Shown here: positions 41,512-55,853 of the stretch, piece after piece
Position numbering within the stretch: position 1 is the first letter of the stretch
Layout of the letters: each line of letters opens with the position of its first letter
DNA from: Synaphobranchus kaupii
Taxonomy: Eukaryota; Chordata; Actinopteri; Anguilliformes; Synaphobranchidae
Assembly: GCA_029718625.1 (NCBI GenBank)
Contig: CM056378.1
Span: 66,053,027 to 66,117,026, forward strand
Reading direction: 5' to 3'
DNA length: 64,000 nucleotides
Program-made: the position numbers and the translations under genes
Notes under the pieces: generated by a model
What the model was told of the DNA's origin: nothing
The model's input: only the letters and a program-made list of their open reading frames with translations
Databases searched by the model: none

Positions 41512-44500
41512 ATGTACCATAAGGATGCTGTGGTAGCATCAGTGATGTTAAGTGTACCAGAGTGCTGCTGTGAGAGCATCACAGTGCTGTTATATGTACC
41601 AGAACATGGCTGTTATATCATCACAGTGATGTTGCATGTACCAGAGTGCTGCTGTGAGAGCATCACAGTGCTGTTATATGTACCAGAGTGCTGCTGTGAT
41701 AGCATCACAGTGCTGTTATATGTACCAGAGTGCTACTGTGATAGCATCACAGTGATGTTATATGTACCAGAGTGCTGTTGTGATAGCATCACAGTGTTGT
41801 TATATGTACCAGAGCGCGGCTCTGATAGCATTACAGTGCTGTTATATGTACCAGAGTGCTGCTGTGATAGCATCACAGTGCTGTTATATGTACCACAGTG
41901 CTGCTGTGAGAGCATCACAGTGCTGGTGTATGTACTAGAGTGCTGCTGTGATAGCATCACAGTGATGTTATATGTACCATAAGGCAGCTGTGGTAGAATG
42001 ACAGTGATGTTATATGTACTAGAGTGTTGTTGTGATAGCATCACAGCATTGTTGTATGTACCAGAGCGTGGCTCTGATAGCATCACAGAGCTGTTATATG
42101 TACCAGAGTGCTGTTGTGATAGCATCACAGCGTTGTTGTATGTACCAGAGTGCGGCTCTGATAGCATCACAGTGATGTTATATGTACCAGAGTGCTGTTG
42201 TGATAGCATCACAGCCTTGTTGTATGTACCAGAGCACGGCTCTGATAGCATTACAGTGCTGTTATATGTACCAGAATGCTGCTGTGATAGCATCACAGTG
42301 CTGTTATATGTACTAGAGTGCTGCTGTGATAGCATCACAGTGATGTTATATGTACCATAAGGCGGCTGTGGTAGCATGACAATGATGTTATGTGTACCAG
42401 ACTGCTGCTGTTATAGCATCACAGTGCTGTTATATGTACCACAGTGCTGCTGTGAGAGCATCACAGTGCTAGTATATGTACTAGAGTGCAGCTGTGATAG
42501 CATCACGGTGATGTTATATGTACCATAAGGCAGCTGTGGTAGAATCACAGTGATGTTATGTGTACAAGAGTGCTGCTGTGAGAGCATCACAATGCTGTTA
42601 TATGTACCAGAACACGGCTGTTATATCATCACAGTGATGTCATGTGTACCAGCGTGCTGCTGTGAGTGCATCACAGTGCTGTTATATGTACCAGAGTGCT
42701 GCTGTGATAGCATCACAGTGATGTTATATGTACCAGAGTGCTATTGTGATAGCATCACAGCGTTGTTGTATGTAACAGACCACGGCTCTGATAGCATTAC
42801 AGTGCTGTTATATGTACCAGAGTGCTGCTGTGATAGCATCACAGTGCTGTTATATGTACCACAGTGCTGCTGTGAGAGCATCCCAGTGCTGGTATATGTA
42901 CTAGAGTGCTGCTGTGATAGCATCACAGTGATGTTATATGTACCATAAGGCGGCTGTGGTAGCATCAGTGATGTTAAGTGTACCAGAGTGCTGCTGTGAG
43001 AGCATCACAGTGCTGTTATATGTACCAGAACATGGCTGTTATATCATCACAGTGATGTTGCATGTACCAGAGTGCTGCTGTGAGAGCATCACAGTGCTGT
43101 TATATGTACCAGAGTGCTGCTGTGATAGCATCACAGCGTTGTTGTATGTACCAGAGCGCGGCTCTGATAGCATTACAGTGCTGTTATATGTACCAGAGTG
43201 CTGCTGTGATAGCATCACAGTGCTGTTATATGTACCACAGTGCTGCTGTGAGAGCATCACAGTGCTGGTGTATGTACTAGAGTGCTGCTGTGATAGCATC
43301 ACAGTGATGTTATATTTACCATAAGGCAGCTGTGGTAGAATGACAGTGATGTTATGTGTACCAGAGTGTTGTTGTGATAGCATCACAGCATTGTTGTATG
43401 TACCAGAGCGTGGCTCTGATAGCATCACAGAGCTGTTATATGTATCAGAGTGCTGTTGTGATAGCATCACAGTGCTGTTATATGTACCAGAACACGGCTG
43501 TCATATCATCACAGTGATGTTATGTGTACCAGAGTGCTGCTGTGAGTGCATCACAGTGCTGTTATATGTACCAGAGTGCTGCTGTGATAGCATCACAGCC
43601 TTGTTGTATGTACCAGAGCACGGCTCTGATAGCATTACAGTGCTGTTATATGTACCAGAGTGCTGCTGTGATAGCATCACAGTGCTGTTATATGTACTAG
43701 AGTGCTGCTGTGATAGCATCACAGTGCTGTTATATGTACCACAGTGCTGCTGTGAGAGCATCACAGTGCTGGTATATGTACTAGAGTGCTGCTGTGGTAG
43801 CATCACAGTGATGTTATATGTACCATAAGGCAGCTGTGGTAGAATCACAGTGATGTTATGTGTACCAGACTGCTGCTGTTATAGCATCACAGTGCTGTTA
43901 TATGTACCACAGTGCTGCTGTGAGAGCATCACAGTGCTGGTATATGTACTAGAGTGCTGCTGTGGTAGCATCACAGTGATGTTATATGTACCATAAGGCA
44001 GCTGTGGTAGAATCACAGTGATGTTATGTGTACAAGAGTGCTGCTGTGAGAGCATCACAATGCTGTTATATGTACCAGAACACGGCTGTTATATCATCAC
44101 AGTAATGTCATGTGTACCAGCGTGCTGCTGTGAGTGCATCACAGTGCTGTTATATGTACCAGAGTGCTGCTGTGATAGCATCACAGTGATGTTATATGTA
44201 CCAGAGTGCTATTGTGATAGCATCACAGCGTTGTTGTATGTACCAGAGCACGGCTCTGATAGCATTACAGTGCTGTTATATGTACCAGAGTGCTGCTGTG
44301 ATAGCATCACAGTGCTGTTATATGTACCACAGTGCTGCTGTGAGAGCATCCCAGTGCTGGTATATGTACTAGAGTGCTGCTGTGATAGCATCACAGTGAT
44401 GTTATATGTACCATAAGGAGGCTGTGGTAGCATCAGTGATGTTAAGTGTACCAGAGTGCTGCTGTGAGAGCATCACAGTGCTGTTATATGTACCAGAACA

Positions 44501-47500
44501 TGGCTGTTATATCATCAGAGTGAAGTTGCATGTACCAGAGTGCTGCTGTGAGAGCATCACAGTGCTGTTATATGTACCAGAGTGCTGCTGTGATAGCATC
44601 ACAGTGCTGTTATATGTACCAGAGTGCTACTGTGATAGCATCACAGTGATGTTATATGTACCAGAGTGCTGTTGTGATAGCATCACAGTGTTGTTATATG
44701 TACCAGAGCGCGGCTCTGATAGCATTACAGTGCTGTTATATGTACCAGAGTGCTGCTGTGATAGCATCACAGTGCTGTTTTATGTACCACAGTGCTGCTG
44801 TGAGAGCATCACAGTGCTGGTGTATGTACTAGAGTGCTGCTGTGATAGCATCACAGTGATGTTATATGTACCATAAGGCAGCTGTGGTAGAATGACAGTG
44901 ATGTTATGTGTACCAGAGTGTTGTTGTGATAGCATCACAGCATTGTTGTATGTACCAGAGCGTGGCTCTGATAGCATCACAGAGCTGTTATATGTACCAG
45001 AGTGCTGTTGTGATAGCATCACAGCGTTGTTGTATGTACCAGAGTGCGGCTCTGATAGCATCACAGTGATGTTATATGTACCAGAGTGCTGTTGTGATAG
45101 CATCACAGCGTTGTTGTATGTACCAGAACGTGGCTCTGATAGCATCACAGCGTTGTTGTATGTACCAGAGCGCGGCTCTGACAGCATCACAGTGCTGTTA
45201 TATGTACCAGAACACGGCTGTCATATCATCACAGTGATGTTATGTGTACCAGAGTGCTGCTGTGAGTGCATCACAGTGCTGTTATATGTACCAGAGTGCT
45301 GCTGTGATAGCATCACAGTGCTGTTATATGTACCACAGTGCTGCTGTGAGAGCATCACAGTGCTGGTGTATGTACTAGAGTGCTGCTGTGATAGCATCAC
45401 AGTGATGTTATATGTACCATAAGGCAGCTGTGGTAGAATGACAGTGATGTTATGTGTACCAGAGTGTTGTTGTGATAGCATCACAGCATTGTTGTATGTA
45501 CCAGAGCACGGCTCTGATAGCATTACAGTGCTGTTATATGTACCAGAGTGCTGCTGTAATAGCATCACAGTGCTGTTATATGTACTAGAGTGCTGCTGTG
45601 ATAGCATCACAGTGATGTTATATGTACCATAAGGCGGCTGTGGTAGCATGACAGTGATGTTATGTGTACCAGACTGCTGCTGTTATAGCATCACAGTGCT
45701 GTTATATGTACCACAGTGCTGCTGTGAGAGCATCACAGTGCTGGTATATGTACTAGAGTGCTGCTGTGGTAGCATCACATTGATGTTATATGTACCATAA
45801 GGCAGCTGTGGTAGAATCACAGTGATGTTATGTGTACAAGAGTGCTGCTGTGAGAGCATCACAATGCTGTTATATGTACCAGAACACGGCTGTTATATCA
45901 TCACAGTGATGTCATGTGTACCAGCGTGCTGCTGTGAGTGCATCACAGTGCTGTTATATGTACCAGAGTGCTGCTGTGGTAGCATCACAGTGATGTTATA
46001 TGTACCAGAGTGCTATTGTGATAGCATCACAGCGTTGTTGTATGTACCAGAACATGGCTGTTATATCATCACAGTGATGTTGCATGTACCAGAGTGCTGC
46101 TGTGAGAGCATCACAGTGCTGTTATATGTACCACAGTGCTGCTGTGAGAGCATCCCAGTGCTGGTATATGTACTAGAGTGCTGCTGTGATAGCATCACAG
46201 TGATGTTATATGTACCATAAGGCGGCTGTGGTAGCATCAGTGATGTTAAGTGTACCAGAGTGCTGCTGTGAGAGCATCACAGTGCTGTTATATGTACCAG
46301 AACATGGCTGTTATATCATCACAGTGATGTTGCATGTACCAGAACGCGGCTCTGATAGCATTACAGTGCTGTTATATGTACCAGAGTGCTGCTGTGATAG
46401 CATCACAGTGCTGTTATATGTACCACAGTGCTGCTGTGAGAGCATCACAGTGCTGGTGTATGTACCAGAACATGGCTGGTATATCATCACAGTGATGTTG
46501 CATGTACCAGAGTGCTGCTGTGAGAGCATCACAGTGCTGTTATATGTACCAGAGTGCTGCTGTGATAGCATCACAGTGATGTTATATTTACCAGAGTGCT
46601 GTTGTGATAGCATCACAGTGTTGTTGTATGTACCAGAGCGCGGCTCTGATAGCATTACAGTGCTGTTATATGTACCAGAGTGCTGCTGTGATAGCATCAC
46701 AGTGCTGTTATATGTACCACAGTGCTGCTGTGAGAGCATCACAGTGCTGGTGTATGTACTAGAGTGCTGCTGTGATAGCATCACAGTGATGTTATATGTA
46801 CCATAAGGCAGCTGTGGTAGAATGGCAGTGATGTTATGTGTACCAGAGTGTTGTTGTGATAGCATCACAGCATTGTTGTATGTACCAGAGCGTGGCTCTG
46901 ATAGCATCACAGAGCTGTTATATGTACCAGAGTGCTGTTGTGATAGCATCACAGCATTGTTGTATGTACCAGAGTGCAGCTCTGATAGCATCACAGTGAT
47001 GTTATATGTACCGGAGTGCTGTTGTGATAGCATCACAGCGTTGTTGTATGTACCAGAACGTGGCTCTGATAGCATCACAGCGTTGTTGTATGTACCAGAG
47101 CGCGGCTCTGACAGCATCACAGTGCTGTTATATGTACCACAGTGCTGATGTGATGGCATCACAGCGTTGTTGTATGTACCAGAGCGCGGATCTGATAGCA
47201 TCACAGTGCTGTTATATGTACCAGAGTGCTTCTGCGATAGCATCACAGTGCTGTTATATGTCCCATAAGGCGGCTGTGGTAGCATGACAGTGATGTTATG
47301 TGTACCAGACTGCTGCTGTGATAGCATCACAGTGCTGTTATATGTACCACAGTACTGCTGTGAGAGCATCACAGTGCTGGTATATGTACTAGAGTGCTGC
47401 TGTGATAGCATCACAGTGATGTTATATGTACCATAAGGCAGCTGAGGTAGAATCACAGTGATGTTATGTGTACCAGAGTGCTGTTGTGATAGCATCACAG

Positions 47501-50500
47501 CATTGTTGTATGTACCAGAGCGCGGCTCTGACAGCATCACAGTGCTGTTATATGTACCAGAACACGGCTGTCATATCATCACAGTGATGTTATGTGTACC
47601 AGAGTGCTGCTGTGAGTGCATCACAGTGCTGTTATATGTACCAGAGTGCTGCTGTCATAGCATCACAGTGATGTTATATGTACCAGAGTGCTATTGTGAT
47701 AGCATCACGGCCTTGTTGTATGTACCAGAGCACGGCTCTGATAGCATTACAGTGCTGTTATATGTACCAGAGTGCTGCTGTAATAGCATCACAGTGCTGT
47801 TATATGTACTAGAGTGCTGCTGTGATAGCATCACAGTGATGTTATATGTACCATAAGGCGGCTGTGGTAGCATGACAGTGATGTTATGTGTACCAGACTG
47901 CTGCTGTTATAGCATCACAGTGCTGTTATATGTACCACAGTGCTGCTGTGAGAGCATCACAGTGCTGGTATATGTACTAGAGTGCTGCTGTGGTAGCATC
48001 ACAGTGATGTTATATGTACCATAAGGCAGCTGTGGTAGAATCACAGTGATGTTATGTGTACAAGAGTGCTGCTGTGAGAGCATCACAATGCTGTTATATG
48101 TACCAGAACACGGCTGTTATATCATCACAGTGATGTCATGTGTACCAGCGTGCTGCTGTGAGTGCATCACAGTGCTGTTATATGTACCAGAGTGCTGCTG
48201 TGATAGCATCACAGTGATGTTATATGTACCAGAGTGCTATTGTGATAGCATCACAGCGTTGTTGTATGTACCAGAGCACGGCTCTGATAGCATTACAGTG
48301 CTGTTATATGTACCAGAGTGCTGCTGTGATAGCATCACAGTGCTGTTATATGTACCACAGTGCTGCTGTGATAGCATCCCAGTGCTGGTATATGTACTAG
48401 AGTGCTGCTGTGATAGCATCACAGTGATGTTATATGTACCATAAGGCGGCTGTGGTAGCATCAGTGATGTTAAGTGTACCAGAGTGCTGCTGTGAGAGCA
48501 TCACAGTGCTGTTATATGTACCAGAACATGGCTGTTATATCATCACAGTGATGTTGCATGTACCAGAGTGCTGCTCTGACAGCATCACAGTGCTGTTATA
48601 TGTACCAGAACACGGCTGTCATATCATCACAGTGCTGTTATATGTACCAGAGTGCTGCTGTGATAGCATCACAGTGATGTTATATGTACCAGAGTGCTGC
48701 TGTCATAGCATCACAGTGATGTTATATGTACCAGAGTGCTATTGTGATAGCATCACGGCCTTGTTGTATGTACCAGAGCACGGCTCTGATAGCATTACAG
48801 TGCTGTTATATGTACCAGAGTGCTGCTGTAATAGCATCACAGTGCTGTTATATGTACTAGAGTGCTGCTGTGATAGCATCACAGTGATGTTATATGTACC
48901 ATAAGGCAGCTGTGGTAGAATGACAGTGATGTTATGTGTACCAGACTGCTGCTGTTATAGCATCACAGTGCTGTTATATGTACCACAGTGCTGCTGTGAG
49001 AGCATCACAGTGCTGGTATATGTACTAGAGTGCTGCTGTGGTAGCATCACAGTGATGTTATATGTACCATAAGGCAGCTGTGGTAGAATCACAGTGATGT
49101 TATGTGTACAAGAGTGCTGCTGTGAGAGCATCACAATGCTGTTATATGTACCAGAACACGGCTGTTATATCATCACAGTGATGTCATGTGTACCAGCGTG
49201 CTGCTGTGAGTGCATCACAGTGCTGTTATATGTACCAGAGTGCTGCTGTGATAGCATCACAGTGATGTTATATGTACCAGAGTGCTATTGTGATAGCATC
49301 ACAGCGTTGTTGTATGTACCAGAGCACGGCTCTGATAGCATTACAGTGCTGTTATATGTACCAGAGTGCTGCTGTGATAGCATCACAGTGCTGTTATATG
49401 TACCACAGTGCTGCTGTGAGAGCATCCCAGTGCTGGTATATGTACTAGAGTGCTGCTGTGATAGCATCACAGTGATGTTATATGTACCATAAGGCGGCTG
49501 TGGTAGCATCAGTGATGTTAAGTGTACCAGAGTGCTGCTGTGAGAGCATCACAGTGCTGTTATATGTACCAGAACATGGCTGTTATATCATCACAGTGAT
49601 GTTGCATGTACCAGAGTGCTGCTGTGAGAGCATCACAGTGCTGTTATATGTACCACAGTGCTGCTGTGAGAGCATTCCAGTGCTGGTATATGTACTAGAG
49701 TGCTGCTGTGATAGCATCACAGTGATGTTATATGTACCATAAGGCGGCTGTGGTAGCATCAGTGATGTTAAGTGTACCAGAGTGCTGCTGTGAGAGCATC
49801 ACAGTGCTGTTATATGTACCAGAACATGGCTGTTATATCATCACAGTGATGTTGCATGTACCAGAACGCGGCTCTGATAGCATTACAGTGCTGTTATATG
49901 TACCAGAGTGCTGCTGTGATAGCATCACAGTGCTGTTATATGTACCACAGTGCTGCTGTGAGAGCATCACAGTGCTGTTATATGTACCAGAGTGCTGCTG
50001 TGATAGCATCACAGTGATGTTATATGTACCAGAGTGCTGTTGTGATAGCATCACAGCGTTGTTGTATGTACCAGAGCCCGGCTCTGATAGCATTACAGTG
50101 CTGTTATATGTACCAGAGTGCTGCTGTGATAGCATCACAGTGCTGTTATATGTACCACAGTGCTGCTGTGAGAGCATCACAGTGCTGGTGTATGTACTAG
50201 AGTGCTGCTGTGATAGCATCACAGTGATGTTATATGTACCATAAGGCAGCTGTGGTAGAATGGCAGTGATGTTATGTGTACCAGAGTGTTGTTGTGATAG
50301 CATCACAGCATTGTTGTATGTACCAGAGCGTGGCTCTGATAGCATCACAGAGCTGTTATATGTACCAGAGTGCTGTTGTGATAGCATCACAGCGTTGTTG
50401 TATGTACCAGAACGTGGCTCTGATAGCATCACAGCGTTGTTGTATGTACCAGAGCGCGGCTCTGACAGCATCACAGTGCTGTTATATGTTCCACAGTGCT

Positions 50501-51099
50501 GATGTGATGGCATCACAGCGTTGTTGTATGTACCAGAGCGCGGATCTGATAGCATCACAGTGCTGTTATATGTACCAGAGTGCTTCTGCGATAGCATCAC
50601 AGTGCTGTTATATGTACCATAAGGCGGCTGTGGTAGCATGACAGTGATGTTATGTGTACCAGACTGCTACTGTGATAGCATCACAGTGCTGTTATATGTA
50701 CCACAGTGCTGCTGTGAGAGCATCACAGTGCTGGTATATGTACTAGAGTGCTGCTGTGATAGCATCACAGTGATGTTATATGTACCATAAGGCAGCTGAG
50801 GTAGAATCACAGTGATGTTATGTGTACCAGAGTGCTGCTGTGAGTGCATCACAGTGCTGTTATATGTACCAGAGTGCTGTTGTGATAGCATCACAGTGTT
50901 GTTGTATGTACCAGAGCGTGGCTCTGATAGCATTACAGTGCTGTTATATGTACCAGAGTGCTGCTGTGATAGCATCACAGTGCTGTTATATGTACCACAG
51001 TGCTGCTGTGAGAGCATCACAGTGCTGGTGTATGTACTAGAGTGCTGCTGTGATAGCATCACAGTGATGTTATATGTACCATAAGGCAGCTGTGGTAGA

Positions 51100-54000
51100 A
51101 TGACAGTGATGTTATGTGTACCAGAGTGTTGTTGTGATAGCATCACAGCATTGTTGTATGTACCAGAGCGTGGCTCTGATAGCATCACAGAGCTGTTATA
51201 TGTACCAGAGTGCTGTTGTGATAGCATCACAGCGTTGTTGTATGTACCACAGTGCAGCTCTGATAGCATCACAGTGATGTTATATGTACCAGAGTGCTGT
51301 TGTGATAGCATCACAGCGTTGTTGTATGTACCAGAACGTGGCTCTGATAGCATCACAGCGTTGTTGTATGTACCAGAGCGCGGCTCTGACAGCATCACAG
51401 TGCTGTTATATGTACCACAGTGCTGATGTGATGGCATCACAGCGTTGTTGTATGTACCAGAGCGCGGATCTGATAGCATCACAGTGCTGTTATATGTACC
51501 AGAGTGCTTCTGCGATAGCATCACAGTGCTGTTATATGTACCAGAGTGCTTCTGCGATAGCATCACAGTGCTGTTATATGTACCATAAGGCGGCTGTGGT
51601 AGCATGACAGTGATGTTATGTGTACCAGACTGCTGCTGTGATAGCATCACAGTGCTGTTATATGTACCACAGTGCTGCTGTGAGAGCATCACAGTGCTGG
51701 TATATGTACTAGAGTGCTGCTGTGATAGCATCACAGTGATGTTATATGTACCATAAGGCAGCTGAGGTAGAATCACAGTGATGTTATGTGTACCAGAGTG
51801 CTGTTGTGATAGCATCACAGCATTGTTGTATGTACCAGAGCGCGGCTCTGATAGCATTATAGTGCTGTTATATGTACCAGAACACGGCTGTTATATCATC
51901 ACAGTGATGTTATGTGTACCAGAGTGCTGCTGTGAGAGCATCACAGTGCTGTTATATGTACCAGAACACGGCTGTCATATCATCACAGTGATGTTATGTG
52001 TACCAGAGTGCTGCTGTGATAGCATCACAGTGATGTTATATGTACCAGAGTGCTGTTGTGATAGCATCACAGTGTTGTTGTATGTACCAGAGCGCGGCTC
52101 TGATAGCATTACAGTGCTGTTATATGTACCAGAGTGCTGCTGTGATAGCATCACAGTGCTGTTATATGTACCAGAGCGCGGCTCTGATAGCATTACAGTG
52201 CTGTTATATGTACCAGAGTGCTGCTGTGATAGCATCACAGTGCTGTTATATGTACCACAGTGCTGCTGTGAGAGCATCACAGTGCTGGTGTATGTACTAG
52301 AGTGCTGCTGTGATAGCATCACAGTGATGTTATATGTACCATAAGGCAGCTGTGGTAGAATGACAGTGATGTTATGTGTACCAGACTGCTACTGTGATAG
52401 CATCACAGTGCTGTTATATGTACCACAGTGCTGCTGTGAGAGCATCACAGTGCTGGTATATGTACTAGAGTGCTGCTGTGATAGCATCACAGTGATGATA
52501 TATGTACCATACGGCAGCTGAGGTAGAATCACAGTGATGTTATGTGTACCAGAGTGCTGCTGTGAGAGCAACACAGTGCTGTTATATGTACCAGAACACG
52601 GCTGTCATATCATCACAGTGATGTTATGTGTACCAGAGTGCTGCTGTGAGTGCATCACAGTGCTGTTATATGTACCAGAGTGCTGCTGTGATAGCATGAC
52701 AGTGCTGTTATATGTACCAGAGTGCTGCTGTGATAGCATCACAGTGATGTTATATGTACCAGAGTGCTGTTGTGATAGCATCACAGTGTTGTTGTATGTA
52801 CCAGAGCGCGGCTCTGATAGCATTACAGTGCTGTTATATGTAGCAGAGTGCTGCTGTGATAGCATCACAGTGCTGTTATATGTACCACAGTGCTGCTGTG
52901 AGAGCATCACAGTGCTGGTGTATGTACTAGAGTGCTGCTGTGATAGCATCACAGTGATGTTATATGTACCATAAGGCAGCTGTGGTAGAATGACAGTGAT
53001 GTTATGTGTACCAGAGTGTTGTTGTGATAGCATCACAGCATTGTTGTATGTACCAGAGCGTGGCTCTGATAGCATCACAGAGCTGTTATATGTACCAGAG
53101 TGCTGTTGTGATAGCATCACAGCGTTGTTGTATGTACCAGAGTGCAGCTCTGATAGCATCACAGTGATGTTATATGTACCAGAGTGCTGTTGTGATAGCA
53201 TCACAGCGTTGTTGTATGTACCAGAACGTGGCTCTGATAGCATCACAGCGTTGTTGTATGTACCAGAGCGCGGCTCTGACAGCATCACAGTGCTGTTATA
53301 TGTACCACAGTGCTGATGTGATGGCATCACAGCGTTGTTGTATGTACCAGAGCGCGGATCTGATAGCATCACAGTGCTGTTATATGTACCAGAGTGCTTC
53401 TGCGATAGCATCACAGTGCTGTTATATGTACCATAAGGCGGCTGTGGTAGCATGACAGTGATGTTATGTGTACCAGACTGCTGCTGTGATAGCATCACAG
53501 TGCTGTTATATGTACCACAGTGCTGCTGTGAGAGCATCACAGTGCTGGTATATGTACTAGAGTGCTGCTGTGATAGCATCACAGTGATGTTATATGTACC
53601 ATAAGGCAGCTGTGGTAGAATGACAGTGATGTTATGTGTACCAGAGTGTTGTTGTGATAGCATCACAGCATTGTTGTATGTACCAGAGCATGGCTCTGAT
53701 AGCATCACAGAGCTGTTATATGTACCAGAGTGCTGTTGTGATAGCATCACAGCGTTGTTGTATGTACCAGAGTGCAGCTCTGATAGCATCACAGTGATGT
53801 TATATGTACCAGAGTGCTGTTGTGATAGCATCACAGCGTTGTTGTATGTACCAGAACGTGGCTCTGATAGCATCACAGCGTTGTTGTATGTACCAGAGCG
53901 CGGCTCTGACAGCATCACAGTGCTGTTATATGTACCACAGTGCTGATGTGATGGCATCACAGCGTTGTTGTATGTACCAGAGCGCGGATCTGATAGCATC

Positions 54001-54127
54001 ACAGTGCTGTTATATGTACCAGAGTGCTTCTGCGATAGCATCACAGTGCTGTTATATGTACCAGAGTGCTTCTGCGATAGCATCACAGTGCTGTTATATG
54101 TACCATAAGGCGGCTGTGGTAGCATGA
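51100..54127. repeat. Distal higher-order block with 2,520-bp and 630-bp periods
   Basis: The block from 51,100 recurs from 53,620 at 2,520 bp (60 monomers). The block from 52,990 recurs at 53,620 at 630 bp (15 monomers). All three share the TGA-bearing monomer and the CTTCTGCGATAGC monomer. That last monomer is single in the 52,990 block and doubled in the 51,100 and 53,620 blocks. These variants are not seen in the first 46 kb, so this part was amplified separately. Confidence 0.82.
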
Positions 54128-55599
54128 CAGTGATGTTATGTGTACCAGACTGCTGCTGTGATAGCATCACAGTGCTGTTATATGTACCACAGTGCTGCTG
54201 TGAGAGCATCACAGTGCTGGTATATGTACTAGAGTGCTGCTGTGATAGCATCACAGTGATGTTATATGTACCATAAGGCAGCTGAGGTAGAATCACAGTG
54301 ATGTTATGTGTACCAGAGTGCTGTTGATAGCATCACAGCATTGTTGTATGTACCAGAGCGCGGCTCTGATAGCATTATAGTGCTGTTATATGTACCAGAA
54401 CACGGCTGTTATATCATCACAGTGATGTTATGTGTACCAGAGTGCTGCTGTGAGAGCATCACAGTGCTGTTATATGTACCAGAACACGGCTGTCATATCA
54501 TCACAGTGATGTTATGTGTACCAGAGTGCTGCTGTGAGTGCATCACAGTGCTGTTATATGTACCAGAGTGCTGCTGTGATAGCATCACAGTGATGTTATA
54601 TGTACCAGAGTGCTATTGTGATAGCATCACAGCCTTGTTGCATGTACCAGAGCACGGCTCTGATAGCATTACAGTGCTGTTATATGTACAAGAGTGCTGC
54701 TGTGATAGCATCACAGTGCTGTTACATGTACCACAGTGCCGTTGTGATAGCATCACAGTGATGTTATATGTACCATAATGCGGCTGTGGTAGCATGAAAG
54801 TGATGTTATGTGTACCAGACTGCTGCTGTTATAGCATCACAGTGCTGTTATATGTACCACAGTGCTGCTGTGAGAGCATCACAGTGCTGGTATATGTACT
54901 AGAGTGCTGCTGTGATAGCATCACAGTGATGTTATATGTACCATAAGGCAGCTGTGGTAGAATCACAGTGATGTTATGTGTACAAGAGTGCTGCTGTGAG
55001 AGCATCACAATGCTGTTCTATGTATCAGAACACGGCTGTTATATCATCACAGTGTTGTCATGTGTACCAGCGTGCTGCTGTGAGTGCATCACAGTGCTGT
55101 TATATGTACCAGAGTGCTGCTGTGATAGCATCACAGTGATGTTATATGTACCAGAGTGCTATTGTGATAGCATCACAGCGTTGTTGTATGTACCAGAGCA
55201 CGGCTCTGATAGCATTACAGTGCTGTTATATGTACCAGAGTGCTGCTGTGATAGCATGACAGTGCTGTTATATGTACCACAGTGCTGCTGTGAGAGCATC
55301 CCAGTGCTGGTATATGTACTAGAGTGCTGCTGTGATAGCATCACAGTGATGTTATATGTACCATAAGGCGGCTGTGGTAGCATCAGTGATGTTAAGTGTA
55401 CCAGAGTGCTGCTGTGAGAGCATTACAGTGCTGTTATATGTACCAGAACATGGCTGTTATATCATGACAGTGATGTTGCATGTACCAGAGTGCTGCTGTG
55501 AGAGCATCACAGTGCTGTTATATGTACCAGAGTGCTGCTGTGATAGCATCACAGTGCTGTTATATGTACCAGAGTGCTGCTGTGATAGCATCACAGTGA

Positions 55600-55853
55600 T
55601 GTTATATGTACCATAAGGCAGCTGTAGTAGAATCACAGTAATGTTAAATGTACCAGAGCGCTGCTGTGATAACATCACTGTGCTGTTATATGTACCAGAA
55701 CGCAGCTCTGATAGCATCACAGTGCTGATGTATGAAACAGAGTGCTGTTGTAATAGCAACACAGTGCTGTTACATGTACCACAGTGCCATTGTGATAGCA
55801 TCACAGTGCTGTGTACCAGAGCACGGCTCTGATAGCATCACACCGCTGATAGA
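55600..55853. repeat. Degenerate edge monomers of the satellite
   Basis: Six or so monomers depart strongly from consensus: GAACGCAGCTCTGATAGC, GCTGATGTATGAAACAGAG, TAATAGCAACACAG, CAGTGCCATTGTGATAGC and a shortened CAGTGCTGTGTACCAG. Few such changes occur in the interior. The last one is cut by the DNA transposon at 55,854. Confidence 0.9.

Larger units (their letters stand above)
34255..55853. repeat. 42-bp satellite array, right part (about 514 monomers)
   Basis: This continues the array in exact register after the LINE insertion: the monomer broken at GACAGTGAT resumes as GTTATGTGTACCAGACTGC. Up to about 38 kb the order of variants copies that of the left part (for example 34,726-36,622 matches 24,133-25,441 and neighbouring blocks). 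From 38 to 55.6 kb the order is more mixed and new variants appear: CTTCTGCGATAGC, GCGCGGATCTGATAGC, and monomers with an in-frame TGA (CAGTGCTGATGTGATGGC) near 47,145, 50,500, 51,420, 53,310 and 53,940. A minus-strand frame of 563 codons at 52,605-54,296 is the longest open frame in the array. It is made only of the 14-residue repeat and is not a gene. Confidence 0.96.

Noticed and set aside
1..55853. CRP-like operator TGTGA-N-TCACA in each monomer
   Set aside because: The spacing is 5 instead of 6 bases and the window is eukaryotic; it is better described as the monomer dyad.
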